A DNA stretch of 45,659 nucleotides from Microvirga tunisiensis (GTDB lineage: Bacteria; Pseudomonadota; Alphaproteobacteria; Rhizobiales; Beijerinckiaceae). Location of the stretch: NCBI RefSeq assembly GCF_009296175.1, contig NZ_VOSK01000030.1, positions 1 through 45,659 on the forward strand. The letters are read 5' to 3'. The notes beneath the pieces are model-generated. The model ran no database searches. It saw nothing but the letters and a program-made list of their open reading frames with translations, and was not told where the DNA came from. How positions within the stretch are numbered: position 1 is the stretch's first letter; every line of letters begins with the position of its first letter. Position numbers and translations under genes: made by a program. Shown one piece after another: positions 25,209 through 34,440 of the stretch.

Positions 25209-26060
25209 CTAGCCTTCCATCACCTTGGCGAACGCATGCTTGTAATCGGGGTGCCAGCGTGACAGCGGCGGGCGGTTCTCGATGAGGTCCTCGGCGGCCC
25301 AGCGGACGCGCTTCTCGTCCATCTCCCGCGTCGTCTCGTTATCGGGGCAGAGCACGTAGAAATCGTTTCGCTCGAGGGCAGGCAGCAGAAAATCGACGAC
25401 CTGCTCCGGTTCCCAGGCGCCGGCCGGCCTCTCCGTGATGCCTCTCGCCTTGGTGAAGCCCGTATAGACGAAGCCTGGGATGAGGAGATGCGCGCTCACT
25501 TGGCAATCCGGCGTATTGCGCAATTCATGGGCCAGGGCCTCCGTGAAGACCTTCACGCCGGCCTTGGAGATGTTGTAGGCGGTGTTGCCGGGCGGCGTGG
25601 TGATGCCCTGTTTCGATCCCGTATTGATGATCGCGCACGGGCTTTTCTGTTCGATCATGGCCGGTGCGAAGACATGCGCGCCATTGATGACACCCCAGAG
25701 ATTCGTCTCAAGAATGGCGTGCCAGCGCTGCAGATCGCCGAACATCTGCCCGCCGCCCTCGGTTCCGGCATTGTTCATCAGCAGAGCCACCTCGCCGAAA
25801 GCGGCATGGACCCTGTTCCTGAGGCTCTCGACATCCTCCAGGCGACTGACGTCGGTCGCCACCGCAAGCACGTTCTCCGGCTGGCCTGCAACGCGTGCCA
25901 CCTCCTCCGCGCTGCGCTGGAGCGTTTCGCCCTCGAGATCCGCCAGGCAAACCTTCATCCCAAGGCTCGCGAACCGTTTGGCGGCCGCAAGCCCGATGCC
26001 GCTTGCGGCTCCGGTGATGACGGCGACGCGGTCGGGGGCGATTGCTGGATGCTGGACCAT
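25209..26060 (-). CDS. Short-chain dehydrogenase/reductase
   Basis: A classical SDR of 283 residues. It has the cofactor motif TGAASGIG, the structural MNNAGTEGGG, the catalytic triad Ser (INTGS) and YNISK, and a long C-terminal part ending in WHPDYKHAFAKVME. The last 60 residues (WAAEDLIENRPPLSRWHPDY) are unusual for generic SDRs and fit a subfamily annotated as NAD(P)-dependent oxidoreductases of unknown substrate. ATG 26060 has GAAGGA at 8 nt; an ATG at 26093 is possible but lacks a ribosome site. Confidence 0.88.
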   Translation of the reverse strand: MVQHPAIAPDRVAVITGAASGIGLAAAKRFASLGMKVCLADLEGETLQRSAEEVARVAGQPENVLAVATDVSRLEDVESLRNRVHAAFGEVALLMNNAGTEGGGQMFGDLQRWHAILETNLWGVINGAHVFAPAMIEQKSPCAIINTGSKQGITTPPGNTAYNISKAGVKVFTEALAHELRNTPDCQVSAHLLIPGFVYTGFTKARGITERPAGAWEPEQVVDFLLPALERNDFYVLCPDNETTREMDEKRVRWAAEDLIENRPPLSRWHPDYKHAFAKVMEG

Positions 26061-26230
26061 CGCTTGGATCCTTCGTTGTTGTTCTGGAGACATTTGCGAT
26101 TCGACGATGAGCCCAAAGTGGCGCGCAGCGGATCGTTCGCCAAGGGCCGTGAAAGGATCGGCAATATGCGTCCGACACATCGTTCTTCGTGTTTGGCCTT
26201 CCAGCCGTCGGAGATGACACCCTCCCCGTC

Positions 26231-26312
26231 ATGGCCAGCCTTGTGCCGGCCATCCCGATACGGTGTGGTGCAGCGCTTTTCCAATCGAGATCACCGGCAC
26301 AAGGCCGGTGAT
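26231..26312. repeat. Paired palindromic repeats in opposite orientation
   Basis: The first unit, ATGGCCAGC-CTTGT-GCCGGCCAT (26231-26253), has one mismatch; the second, ATCACCGGC-ACAAG-GCCGGTGAT (26290-26312), is perfect. The loops CTTGT and ACAAG are reverse complements, so the two units point at each other across 36 nt. The same composite layout occurs at 36599-36681. Confidence 0.8.
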
Positions 26313-26344
26313 GACGTGGTGGAGAGGAGTTCCAATTCCAAAAG

Positions 26345-26370
26345 AAAAAGCCCCGCGTCTCTGCGGGGCT
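26345..26370 (-). terminator. Rho-independent terminator of the coiled-coil gene
   Basis: AGCCCCGC and GCGGGGCT pair around GTCTCT; on the minus strand a T run follows. It is 15 nt beyond the coiled-coil gene stop. Confidence 0.9.
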
Positions 26371-26385
26371 CTTGAGGTAAAGGGT

Positions 26386-27897
26386 CTACTCCGCGTCCGA
26401 CGATTTCAGAGGCCGGACATTCGTCTCGATTTCATCTTCGTCGAAGAGGGTCGGATCGTCCTCCTGCGCGTCGAGGCGCGTCTTCTTGCGCAGCGAGATA
26501 TACTTTTTCTGGATCTTGATGCGGCTTTCGCGGGCGATCTCGAGGGCGCCCTGCATAAGGGAGCGCTCGGCCTTCTCGTTCTGCAGCTCTTCCGTGAGGC
26601 GGCGGTTGGCAGCCTCCAGGGTGTTGCGCTCCTGCTCGAAGCGCTTGGTGACCTGGTCGATGCGCTCGGAAAGGCTCGCCAGCTTGTTGTCTGAGCTTTC
26701 GATCTGGAAGTCCTTGGCCGCGATGGCCTTGTTGAGCATCTCCACGCGCTCCTGCAGCTCGATGCGCGAGCGCTGAAGCTCGTTGACCATGGCCACCTGA
26801 CGCTCGACCTCCTGCTGGGTCGCCTCCAGGCGCCGGTCGAGGGTGTTCTTCTCGATGGTGGTCTCTTTCAAGGAACGCTCGACGCCGCGCAGAGCCTCGT
26901 TCTTGTCCCGCAGCTGATCGCGGGTATGGGCCAGAATCTTGTCCGTGGCGGACAGGCGTGAATTGAGGCCCTCGATCTTCATGTCGAGGGACGAAAGGTC
27001 GGTCTGGTGGGCAGAGCGCTCGGAATCGATTTGGGTCTCCAGGCGCTGGCGCAGCACCTGCTCGGCCATGAGCTTGGTCTCGAGCTCGGAGGCGCGCTGG
27101 CGCGTGGCCTCGAGCTGGGTCTCCAGTTCGCCGTACCGATTGGTCAGGCTGGAGAGGCGATAATTCTGCTCCTCCGCCACCTTCTGCAGACGCTTGACCT
27201 CGTGATCGAGCAGGCCGTTGCGCTCGCGGGTTTCGATGAGCTCGCGCTCGGCGCGGGCCACCGTCTGGTCGGCCTCCTGGGTTTCAAGGCGCAGGGCCTG
27301 GTTCTCTTCGGTGATGTTGCGGGATCGCTCGGTCTCGATGGAGAGCTGATTCTCCAGATCGGTGACGATCGCCTCCTTGTCCTTCACATTGAGGCGCAGG
27401 TCCTCGACGAAGGAATCCTGCTCGCGGACCCTGGTCTCCGCCTTGCGCAGCTGCGAAACCGCAGAATTCAGGTCGTCCACCGTCCGGGCATGAAGGCTGT
27501 TGAGATCGCCGAGTTCCCGGCGCAGCGCCAGGGTCGTCTCGGTTTCCTGCTTGAGCACCGCCTCGGTTTCGAGAAGGCGCGACTGAAGCTGCGGATAGCT
27601 GCGGATGAGCTCGATCACCGGCTCGTTGAGGAGGGCGAAATCCTCCTTGAGGCTGCGGATCTCCTCCAGCCGGTCGATCATGTTGGCGAAGCGGACGCGG
27701 ATCAGTTCGTTCTTCTGGCCGACAGAATCGAGCGCTGCGTTGGGGCGAACCACAATCGTCTCGCCTTTTTCCGGAGAAGCAACGGCAGTCGCGGCAACGG
27801 CCTCGGCGCTCCTGCCCCTCTCGTGCAGAGAGCTGACCTCAGCATCATCCTGCCTCTTGCCAAAACGGTTCCTGAAAGACGTCCATCCCGAAGACAT
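26386..27897 (-). CDS. Long coiled-coil protein, crescentin/intermediate-filament-like
   Basis: A 503-residue protein that is almost wholly coiled coil from about residue 60 to 470 (for example DFALLNEPVIELIRSYPQLQ, then heptad-rich segments such as ELETQLEATRQRASELETKL). It has a short basic head (SGWTSFRNRFGKRQ) and an acidic tail (AQEDDPTLFDEDEIETNVRP). There is no Walker motif, so it is not an SMC-type ATPase despite such proteins often being so labelled. Size, head-rod-tail layout and the alphaproteobacterial setting recall crescentin, but coiled coils resemble one another and this is a weak analogy. It is monocistronic with its own terminator. Confidence 0.75.
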   Translation of the reverse strand: MSSGWTSFRNRFGKRQDDAEVSSLHERGRSAEAVAATAVASPEKGETIVVRPNAALDSVGQKNELIRVRFANMIDRLEEIRSLKEDFALLNEPVIELIRSYPQLQSRLLETEAVLKQETETTLALRRELGDLNSLHARTVDDLNSAVSQLRKAETRVREQDSFVEDLRLNVKDKEAIVTDLENQLSIETERSRNITEENQALRLETQEADQTVARAERELIETRERNGLLDHEVKRLQKVAEEQNYRLSSLTNRYGELETQLEATRQRASELETKLMAEQVLRQRLETQIDSERSAHQTDLSSLDMKIEGLNSRLSATDKILAHTRDQLRDKNEALRGVERSLKETTIEKNTLDRRLEATQQEVERQVAMVNELQRSRIELQERVEMLNKAIAAKDFQIESSDNKLASLSERIDQVTKRFEQERNTLEAANRRLTEELQNEKAERSLMQGALEIARESRIKIQKKYISLRKKTRLDAQEDDPTLFDEDEIETNVRPLKSSDAE

Positions 27898-27997
27898 GTG
27901 CCGGCCCTTACGCCCCTGAAATTTACACTTTCCTAACTTTTAGCTCAGATGGGAGCAGTTTGGAAATGAAATTTCGTTGCGTAAGAATGTAGCAGGC

Positions 27998-29353
27998 TCA
28001 CTCTGCCGCGATGGTTAACGGCCGAGACACACGCTTCTGAAAACCCGCCGCCTCCAGCGTTTCTGGCATGGGTCCGCCAGTCGCCCAATCGAGAAGCTCA
28101 ACCGTATGGACGATGGGGATCTCGGTGCCTTTCCCGATCTGGGTCATGCAGCCGATATTACCGGTGGCGATGAGGTCGGGCTTGGTGCGCTCGATATTGG
28201 CGACCTTCCGGGCCCGGAGCTGGGCGGCGATCTCCGGCTGGAGCAGGTTGTAGGTGCCGGCCGAGCCGCAGCAGATATGCCCTTCCGGCACGTCCTTCAC
28301 GGCAAAGCCCGCCTGCTTCAGCAGAGTCTTCGGCTCGGTGCGGATCGCCTGCCCATGCTGCATGGAGCAGGCGGAATGGTAGGCCACCACCAGGTCCGTC
28401 TCACGCACCGGCTCCATGAGCTTCAGGGACATGACGTATTCGGTGATGTCCTTGGCGATGGCGGAGACGCGGGCCGCCTTCTCGGCATAGTCCGGGTCCT
28501 CCCGGAACATGAAGCCGTAATCCTTGATCGTCGTGCCGCAGCCCGACGCCGTGATGATGATGGCGTCCAGCCCCTCCCCGTCCATATCGGCGATCCAGGC
28601 GTCGATATTGCGCTTGGCGAAGCCGTGGGCCTCCTCGTCGCGGCCCATGTGGTGAACGAGCGCGCCGCAGCACCCCTCCCCCTTGGGCTGGACCACATCG
28701 ACGCCGTGACGGTTGAGGAGGCGGATGGCCGCCTCGTTGAAGCCAGGCTTGAGCACCGGCTGGGCGCAGCCGGACAGGATGGCGACCCGGCCCCGGCGCT
28801 CCCCATGCGCCTTGAAGGTGCCGGGCTGATCGAAGGGCGAGCGCGCGGGAGCCTTCACCGGCGCCAGCTCGATCATCGCCTGCAGGCGGTTGCCGACGAG
28901 CGGCAGCGCGCCGATCACGCCCTTGAGGGGCTTGGCCAGCATCGCCGCGCCCAGGGCGAAGCGGAAGCGGTTCGGATATGGCAGCACGCTGGCGAGAACC
29001 CAGCGCAGAAGCCGATCATGCCAGGGCCGCGTATAGGTGGCCTCGATATACGCGCGGGCGTGATCGACCAAATGCATGTAATGCACGCCGGACGGACAAG
29101 TGGTCATGCAGGAGAGGCACGAGAGGCAGCGGTCGATATGCTTCACCACCTCCGGCGAGGCGGGCTTCCCGCTCTCCAGCATATCCTTCATCAGGTAGAT
29201 GCGCCCGCGCGGGGAATCGAGCTCGTCGCCGAGCAGCAGATAGGTCGGGCAGGTGGCGGTGCAGAAGCCGCAATGGACGCAGGTCCGGAGGATCTTCTCC
29301 GAACTGGCCATGGCGGGATCTCTGAGCTGATCGGGCGTGAAATTGGTTTGCAT
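27998..29353 (-). CDS. glcF: Glycolate oxidase iron-sulfur subunit
   Basis: A 451-residue subunit of membrane-associated glycolate oxidase (GlcDEF), which passes electrons from the flavin subunits to the respiratory chain. Two 4Fe-4S motifs lie in the first 120 residues, CVHCGFCTATCP and CLSCLSCMTTCP. Two cysteine-rich CCG domains follow: GCAQPVLKPGF with GEGCCGAL, and YHSACSMQHGQ with ICCGSAGTYN. Last gene of the operon glcD-glcE-DUF2585-glcF, 9 nt after the DUF2585 stop. Confidence 0.95.
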   Translation of the reverse strand: MQTNFTPDQLRDPAMASSEKILRTCVHCGFCTATCPTYLLLGDELDSPRGRIYLMKDMLESGKPASPEVVKHIDRCLSCLSCMTTCPSGVHYMHLVDHARAYIEATYTRPWHDRLLRWVLASVLPYPNRFRFALGAAMLAKPLKGVIGALPLVGNRLQAMIELAPVKAPARSPFDQPGTFKAHGERRGRVAILSGCAQPVLKPGFNEAAIRLLNRHGVDVVQPKGEGCCGALVHHMGRDEEAHGFAKRNIDAWIADMDGEGLDAIIITASGCGTTIKDYGFMFREDPDYAEKAARVSAIAKDITEYVMSLKLMEPVRETDLVVAYHSACSMQHGQAIRTEPKTLLKQAGFAVKDVPEGHICCGSAGTYNLLQPEIAAQLRARKVANIERTKPDLIATGNIGCMTQIGKGTEIPIVHTVELLDWATGGPMPETLEAAGFQKRVSRPLTIAAE

Positions 29354-29362
29354 CGTTTTATC

Positions 29363-29980
29363 TCACATCGCCCCTTGCCATCGATTGATGGCATCAATGG
29401 GATGGATCAGCATGATGATGTTCAGGATCAGGTTGTCGCGGATCCAGAACCCGACGAACGCTTCCATGATCGCCGCCAGCAGAACCGTCAGCCAGACCGG
29501 CCATAGGCGGGCCAACACGAACCCGGCGATCATGGCGAATATGTCCGAGACCGAATTGACGACGCTGTCGCCATAATAATCGAGCGCGATGGTCGTTGCA
29601 CGATAACGATCGATGACGGAGTCGGTATTCTCGGCGATCTCCCACGTTGCCTCCAGCCCGATGGCGAGCAGAAGCGCGACACCGAGGGGAAGCGCCTTTC
29701 CGCGCAGGACGCCGATGCTCCAAGCCCCCAGATAGAACAGGAAGCCATGGATGACGTGGGAGGGCGTGTACCAGTCGGTCAGGTGCTGCGAATTGCCGGA
29801 ATCCTTCACGGTTCCGTGCCACAGCTCGACGGTGCCGCAGGTGCAGATCGGCGTGCGGCCCATCATGAGAAGGATGGCGGCGGTGAGCGCGATGAGCCCG
29901 AGGGCAAGGCCGCCGATAAGGACCGTCCGCGAGCCGCTCAACGTCCTCGCCTCCGACGTGAGAGAAGCCGTGCCCGCCAT
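29363..29980 (-). CDS. DUF2585-family (UPF0314) membrane protein
   Basis: A 205-residue protein with about four to five hydrophobic helices: [57 protein letters not shown], and [20 protein letters not shown]. It has a conserved-looking [11 protein letters not shown] segment after the first helix and [14 protein letters not shown]. Start ATG 29980 is one base beyond the glcE stop, and its own stop is 9 nt before glcF, so it is embedded in the glcDEF operon. Function unknown; a membrane anchor or assembly role for the oxidase is an inference from position only. Confidence 0.87.
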   Translation of the reverse strand: MAGTASLTSEARTLSGSRTVLIGGLALGLIALTAAILLMMGRTPICTCGTVELWHGTVKDSGNSQHLTDWYTPSHVIHGFLFYLGAWSIGVLRGKALPLGVALLLAIGLEATWEIAENTDSVIDRYRATTIALDYYGDSVVNSVSDIFAMIAGFVLARLWPVWLTVLLAAIMEAFVGFWIRDNLILNIIMLIHPIDAINRWQGAM

Positions 29981-29981
29981 C

Positions 29982-31166
29982 TCAGATCCCCGCATACATC
30001 CGGCCCAGATTGAGAATTCCGGCCGGATCCAAGGAAGCCTTGATGCCACGGGTGAGCGTCATCAGCGCCTCCGGCTGCGGCTCGAACACGTCGAGGGTGG
30101 AGCGGATCTCGGCCGGTGCGCGCACCAGGATGGCATGGCCGCCGAAGGTTCTGGTCGCCTCGCGCATGACGGAGGCGCCCGCATCGTCGTCGATGGCCGT
30201 CGAGATCCAGACGAGGCCGCCGCCCCAATCGTAGAACCACTGCGCATCGAGAGATCGCGCAACCTGGGCGACGAGGTCCGGCCCCTTCGTCGGCGCGGTG
30301 GACACGCGCCAGATCGCCCGCTCGCCCCGATCGGTCAGAAGCGTCGCATCGCGCACCGATTGCCAGAGCGCCTCGGCTCCGACGCCTTCGAGCAGATCCA
30401 TGAACCGGAAGCGCTTCAGCAGGCGCTTGAGCTCGTTCATGCGATAATCGACCGAGACCCTGAATCCCTCGAGCCGGATCAGCGTGCTGCCGCCGCGCCG
30501 GTCGCGGTCCGGGACATGGGCGGCGCCTGTCACGTCGAAGGGCGATCCGAGGGCCATCGACAGGGCCTCGATGCCCTGCCTGTCGTCGAGGCCACGGATG
30601 ACGAGGGTCGCCATGCGCTCCTGCTTGGGCAGAACCTTGAACGTGACCTCGGTGAGAAAGCCCAGGGTGCCCCAGGAGCCGGCCATGAGCTTCACCAGAT
30701 CGAGGCCAGTGACGTTCTTCATCACGCGGCCGCCGGATTTCACCACTTCGCCCCGCCCGTTGACGAAGCGCACGCCGATCAGGCTGTCGCGGGCGGCACC
30801 AGCCATGATCCGGCGCGGGCCGGAGATGTTCATGGCCGCGATGGCGCCGATGGTCGGATCGCCCCTGGTGCCGAGGAGCGAACGGTAATCCATCGGCTCG
30901 AACGGCAGCTCCTGTCCCTTCGCGGCCAGCACCCGCATGACCTCCAGCACCGGCGTGCCGCTGCGGGCGGAGATCACCAGTTCCGCCGGCTCGTAGAGCG
31001 TGATCCCGGCCATGGCGGACGACGAGATCGAGGCGTCGGTCTGGTTCGGGCGGCCCATCGGCGCCTTCGTGCTATTGCCGGAAACGTTCAGAAGCGTGCC
31101 TGTGCCGGCGGCTTCGCGGATGATGATCGATGCGTCCTGCTCGTCGCGAGGGGTATGGGTTGTCAC
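29982..31166 (-). CDS. glcE: Glycolate oxidase FAD-binding subunit
   Basis: A 394-residue flavoprotein subunit of glycolate oxidase. The FAD-binding PCMH domain includes [40 protein letters not shown] and [22 protein letters not shown]; it is shorter than GlcD, as is normal for GlcE. Translation starts at GTG 31166, whose GTGA overlaps the glcD stop by 4 nt; the frame stays open far upstream inside glcD but is not homologous there. Confidence 0.93.
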   Translation of the reverse strand: MTTHTPRDEQDASIIIREAAGTGTLLNVSGNSTKAPMGRPNQTDASISSSAMAGITLYEPAELVISARSGTPVLEVMRVLAAKGQELPFEPMDYRSLLGTRGDPTIGAIAAMNISGPRRIMAGAARDSLIGVRFVNGRGEVVKSGGRVMKNVTGLDLVKLMAGSWGTLGFLTEVTFKVLPKQERMATLVIRGLDDRQGIEALSMALGSPFDVTGAAHVPDRDRRGGSTLIRLEGFRVSVDYRMNELKRLLKRFRFMDLLEGVGAEALWQSVRDATLLTDRGERAIWRVSTAPTKGPDLVAQVARSLDAQWFYDWGGGLVWISTAIDDDAGASVMREATRTFGGHAILVRAPAEIRSTLDVFEPQPEALMTLTRGIKASLDPAGILNLGRMYAGI

Positions 31167-32596
31167 GCGGCGAACCTTCCTTCGAGCGGGAAGACCTTTG
31201 CGGGATTGAGCAGCCAGCGTGGATCGAACACGCCGCGCACGCGCATCTGCTGCTCCAGATCGGTGGCGTTGAACTGGCAGGTCATCAGATCGCGCTTCTC
31301 GATGCCGACGCCATGCTCGCCGGTGAGGCAGCCGCCGACCTCGACGCAGAGCTTGAGGATGTCCTCGCCCGCCTTCTCGGCCTTTTCCATCTCGCCCGGC
31401 TTGTTGGTGTTGAACATGACGAGCGGATGCAGGTTGCCGTCGCCCGCATGGAACACGTTGGCGACGCCGAGCCCGTAGGATTTCACGATCTCGTCGATGC
31501 GGTTGAGCACGTAAGGCAGCTGCCCCGTCGGGATCGTGCCGTCCATGCAGATGTAATCGGCCACCCGGCCCGTGGCGCCGAAGGCCGATTTGCGCCCCTT
31601 CCAGATCGCCGCGCTCTCGGCCTCCGATTGCGAGACCTTCATGGTCTTCGGCTTGAACGGTTCGGCGATCGTGACGATGCGGCGGAGCATGTCGTCGATC
31701 TCCGCATCGGAGCCCTCGACCTCCACGATCAGCATGGCCTCCACGTCGAGCGGATAGCCCGCATGGGCGAAGGCCTCGCAGATCTGGATCGCGGGCTTGT
31801 CCATGTATTCGAGCGCCACCGGGATGATGCCCGCCCCGATGATCGCCGCCACGCAGGCGCCGGCAGCCTCCACCGACCCGAAGCCGAAGAGCGCCGGCCG
31901 CGCCCCTTCGGCGGCGCGCAGGATCCGCACCACCGCCTCCGTGACCACGCCGAGTTGGCCTTCCGAGCCGCAGACGAGGCCGAGGAGATCGTAGCCCGCT
32001 GCGTCCAGATGGTCGCCGCCGATCTCCACCACCGTTCCGTCGAGGAGCACCATGGTGACCCCGAGCAGGTTGTTGGTGGTCACGCCGTATTTCAGGCAAT
32101 GCGCCCCGCCCGAATTCATGGCGATGTTGCCCGCAATCGTACAGGCGAGCTGGCTCGATGGATCGGGAGCGTAGAAGAAGCCTTCATGCGCCACCGCCTG
32201 GCTGATGCCGAGATTGGTGATGCCCGATTGAACGCGCGCCGTGCGACCCTCGAAATTGACGTCCAGCACCCGGTTCATCTTGGCGACGCCGAGCACGATG
32301 GCATCGGCTTGGGGGATCGCGCCGCCGCAGAGCGAGGTCCCGGCCCCGCGCGGGACCACCTTCACTCCATGCTCGTTGCAGAAGCGCATGATGGCCGAGA
32401 CCTCTTCCGTCGTGGACGGCAGCACCACCGCGAGCGGAATCTGGCGGTAGGAGGTCAGGCCGTCGGTCTCGAAGGCGCGGCGCTCGTCCTCGGAAACGAT
32501 CAGCGCCTCCGACGCGACAAGGCGTCCCAAACCCTCGACGATCTCCTTCCGGCGCGCCAGAACCGCTTCGTCCGGTTTCGGAAATGCAATGGTCAT
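31163..32596 (-). CDS. glcD: Glycolate oxidase catalytic FAD subunit
   Basis: A 477-residue FAD-linked oxidase oxidising glycolate (and D-lactate in some members) to glyoxylate. The PCMH FAD domain has LPSTTEEVSAIMRFCNEHG, VVPRGAGTSLCGGAIP and IAGNIAMNSGGAHCLKYG; the C-terminal substrate domain ends with FHAGDGNLHPLVMFNT, GGCLTGEHGVGIEKRD and RWLLNPAKVFP. All landmarks are intact and the length is right for GlcD. First gene of its operon, divergent from the cytochrome c-lut operon. Confidence 0.96.
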   Translation of the reverse strand: MTIAFPKPDEAVLARRKEIVEGLGRLVASEALIVSEDERRAFETDGLTSYRQIPLAVVLPSTTEEVSAIMRFCNEHGVKVVPRGAGTSLCGGAIPQADAIVLGVAKMNRVLDVNFEGRTARVQSGITNLGISQAVAHEGFFYAPDPSSQLACTIAGNIAMNSGGAHCLKYGVTTNNLLGVTMVLLDGTVVEIGGDHLDAAGYDLLGLVCGSEGQLGVVTEAVVRILRAAEGARPALFGFGSVEAAGACVAAIIGAGIIPVALEYMDKPAIQICEAFAHAGYPLDVEAMLIVEVEGSDAEIDDMLRRIVTIAEPFKPKTMKVSQSEAESAAIWKGRKSAFGATGRVADYICMDGTIPTGQLPYVLNRIDEIVKSYGLGVANVFHAGDGNLHPLVMFNTNKPGEMEKAEKAGEDILKLCVEVGGCLTGEHGVGIEKRDLMTCQFNATDLEQQMRVRGVFDPRWLLNPAKVFPLEGRFAA

Positions 32597-32731
32597 GGCA
32601 CCCTCCCTGGGGAATCATCACTGCGCTCAAGGTATGGCTACCTTAACAATAAGGCAGCTTTCCCTGGAGGCGTTTTCCAATAATGTAGAATGTCTCTAAG
32701 ATGGGACAGGGGTCCAGCAAAGGAGTTTTTG
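32597..32731. promoter_or_regulatory. Shared divergent promoter region of the glc and lut operons
   Basis: A 135-nt spacer with start codons facing outward, AGGAG ahead of the cytochrome c ATG and GGGAGGG ahead of glcD. The middle is AT-rich (CTTAACAATAAGGC). I see no clear operator or regulator gene adjacent; co-control of both operons is inferred from the layout. Confidence 0.5.
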
Positions 32732-33121
32732 ATGCGTTCCTTCGTTCTTTCCGCCGCCCTGCTTCTGGCCGGGCTCGGTTCCGCTCAGGCTCAGGACGCC
32801 GCCGCTGGCGAGAAGGTATTCACGCAATGCCGGGCGTGTCACCAAATCGGCGAAAGCGCGAAGAATGCCGTGGGTCCGGTGCTGAACGGCCTCTTCGGCC
32901 GCCACTCGGGATCGGTCGAAGGCTACAACTACTCCCCGGCCAACAAGAATTCCGGCATCACCTGGGACGAGGCCACGTTCCGGGAGTACATCAAGGATCC
33001 GCGCGCCAAGATCCCCGGCACCAAGATGATCTATGCCGGCATCAAGGACGAGCAGAGGGTCAATGACCTCGTCGCCTATCTCAAGCAGTTCGACGCGTCG
33101 GGCAAGAAGGCCGCCCAATGA
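32732..33121 (+). CDS. Class I c-type cytochrome (cytochrome c2-like)
   Basis: A 129-residue exported electron carrier. Signal peptide MRSFVLSAALLLAGLGSAQA; heme-binding CRACH at residues 33-37; later GPVLNGLFGRHSG, and GTKMIYAG with the axial Met. These mark a soluble periplasmic cytochrome c2/c550-type protein. Its stop overlaps the lutA start by 4 nt (ATGA), so it is translated with the lut genes. That suggests, without proving it, that it accepts electrons released during hydroxyacid oxidation. AGGAG lies 8 nt before the ATG. Confidence 0.93.
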   Translation: MRSFVLSAALLLAGLGSAQAQDAAAGEKVFTQCRACHQIGESAKNAVGPVLNGLFGRHSGSVEGYNYSPANKNSGITWDEATFREYIKDPRAKIPGTKMIYAGIKDEQRVNDLVAYLKQFDASGKKAAQ

Positions 33122-33915
33122 GCGTTTTGATGTCGCAAGGCCGGCCGGTGAAACCCCGCGTCGGCGTTTTCGTCACCTGCCTCGTCGACCTGATGCGCCC
33201 TTCCGTGGGCTTTGCCGCCGTCAAGCTCCTGGAGGATGCCGGCTGCATCGTCGATGCGCCCATCCAGACCTGCTGCGGCCAGCCGGCCTACAACTCGGGC
33301 GACCGCGGCACGACACGCGATCTCGCCATGCAGGTGATCGAGACCTTCCACGGCTACGATTACGTGGTCGCCCCGTCCGGATCCTGCGCCGGCACGATCA
33401 AGGCCCATTACCCGGAGCTCTTCGAGGAAGACCCGAACTGGCGCGCCAAGGCCGATGCGCTTGCGGCCAAGACCTATGAGCTGACGAGCTTCCTGGTCGA
33501 CGTGCTCGGCGTCACGAAGGTCGATGCCTCCTTCGACAGCGCCGTGACCTATCACGATTCCTGCTCCGGCTTGCGGGAACTCGGCGTGAACACCCAGCCG
33601 CGCAGGCTTCTTGCCAGCGTGGAAGGCCTGACCCTCGTCGAGATGCAGGACAGCGATGTCTGCTGCGGCTTCGGCGGCACCTTCGCGGTCAAATACAGCG
33701 ACATCTCCGGCGCCATCGTCGATGCCAAGGCCAAGAACATCGAGGCGACCCATGCGCCCACCCTGCTCGCAGGCGATCTCGGCTGCCTCATGAACATGGC
33801 CGGCAAGCTCAGCCGCGACGGCAAGCCGGTTCAAGTGCGCCACGTGGCGGAGGTTCTGGCCGGCATGACGGACGAACCGCCGATCGGTGCTGGAAAGGAA
33901 GCACGTCCCGCATGA
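33118..33915 (+). CDS. lutA: Lactate utilisation protein A (Fe-S oxidoreductase)
   Basis: A 265-residue protein with two CCG domains: VGVFVTCLVDLMRPSVG with APIQTCCGQPAYNSGDRG, and TYHDSCSGLRELG with DVCCGFGGTFAVKYS. This is the LutA/YkgE family, which with LutB and LutC forms an L-lactate oxidase supplying electrons to the respiratory chain. Its start overlaps the cytochrome c stop and its stop overlaps the next start (both ATGA), so the operon is tightly coupled. Confidence 0.95.
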   Translation: MSVLMSQGRPVKPRVGVFVTCLVDLMRPSVGFAAVKLLEDAGCIVDAPIQTCCGQPAYNSGDRGTTRDLAMQVIETFHGYDYVVAPSGSCAGTIKAHYPELFEEDPNWRAKADALAAKTYELTSFLVDVLGVTKVDASFDSAVTYHDSCSGLRELGVNTQPRRLLASVEGLTLVEMQDSDVCCGFGGTFAVKYSDISGAIVDAKAKNIEATHAPTLLAGDLGCLMNMAGKLSRDGKPVQVRHVAEVLAGMTDEPPIGAGKEARPA

Positions 33916-34440
33916 CGGAGTACGGCCACATTGCCGCCAAGCTCTTTCAGATGGATGAGCGGGCCTGGGAGCGCCATGCAAGCCCGTGGAGCGTCTGGAC
34001 ACGCGTGGCATCCCTGCCCCTCCTCCTTGCGGCGGTTTGGAGTCACGTCTGGCTCGGGATCTGGGCCTTGGTTCCCGTGGCACTCGTGGTTCTATGGCTT
34101 TGGCTCAACGCTCCTGTTCCCGGCTCCTGCCACAAGGAACGGCTGGAGTGCAAAGGCGACCTTCGGGGAACGTGTCTGGCTCAATCGAAAGGCCGTCCCG
34201 ATCCCTGAACATCATGCTCGTGCCGCACACATCCTGACCGCCATCTCCGCAGCAGGCTTTGCTCTGGCCTTGATCGGAGCTCTGCTGAACGAGGTTCTCG
34301 CCACGGTGTCCGGCGGACTCATCGCTTGGTTTGCAAAGATGTGGTTTTGCGACCGCATGGTCTGGCTCTATGACGAGATGAAAGACAAGCATCCTCCCTA
34401 TGCCGAATGGCGGCGGGTCGGACAGAAAGACGTCAGATGA
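33912..34440 (+). pseudogene. DUF6653-like membrane protein, frameshifted
   Basis: The frame from ATG 33912 gives MDERAWERHASPWSVWTR and LALVPVALVVLWLWLN-type sequence, then loses homology and stops at 34208. In the next frame, from about 34111, the protein resumes with LLFPAPATRNGWSAKATFGE, RVWLNRKAVPIPEHHARAAH and WFCDRMVWLYDEMKD to a stop at 34440. Together they make one DUF6653-type protein of about 175 residues with two to three helices. The break is at 34110 (one extra or two missing bases). It may be a real mutation or a sequencing error. The ATGA links to lutA and lutB on both sides remain. Confidence 0.85.

Noticed and set aside
29751..31478. 575-codon plus-strand open frame opposite DUF2585 and glcE
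   Set aside because: It runs through several genes of the other strand without domains; both opposite genes are clear.
31130..32683. 517-codon plus-strand open frame opposite glcD
   Set aside because: Shadow of GlcD, rich in Arg, His, Asp and Leu with no domain pattern.
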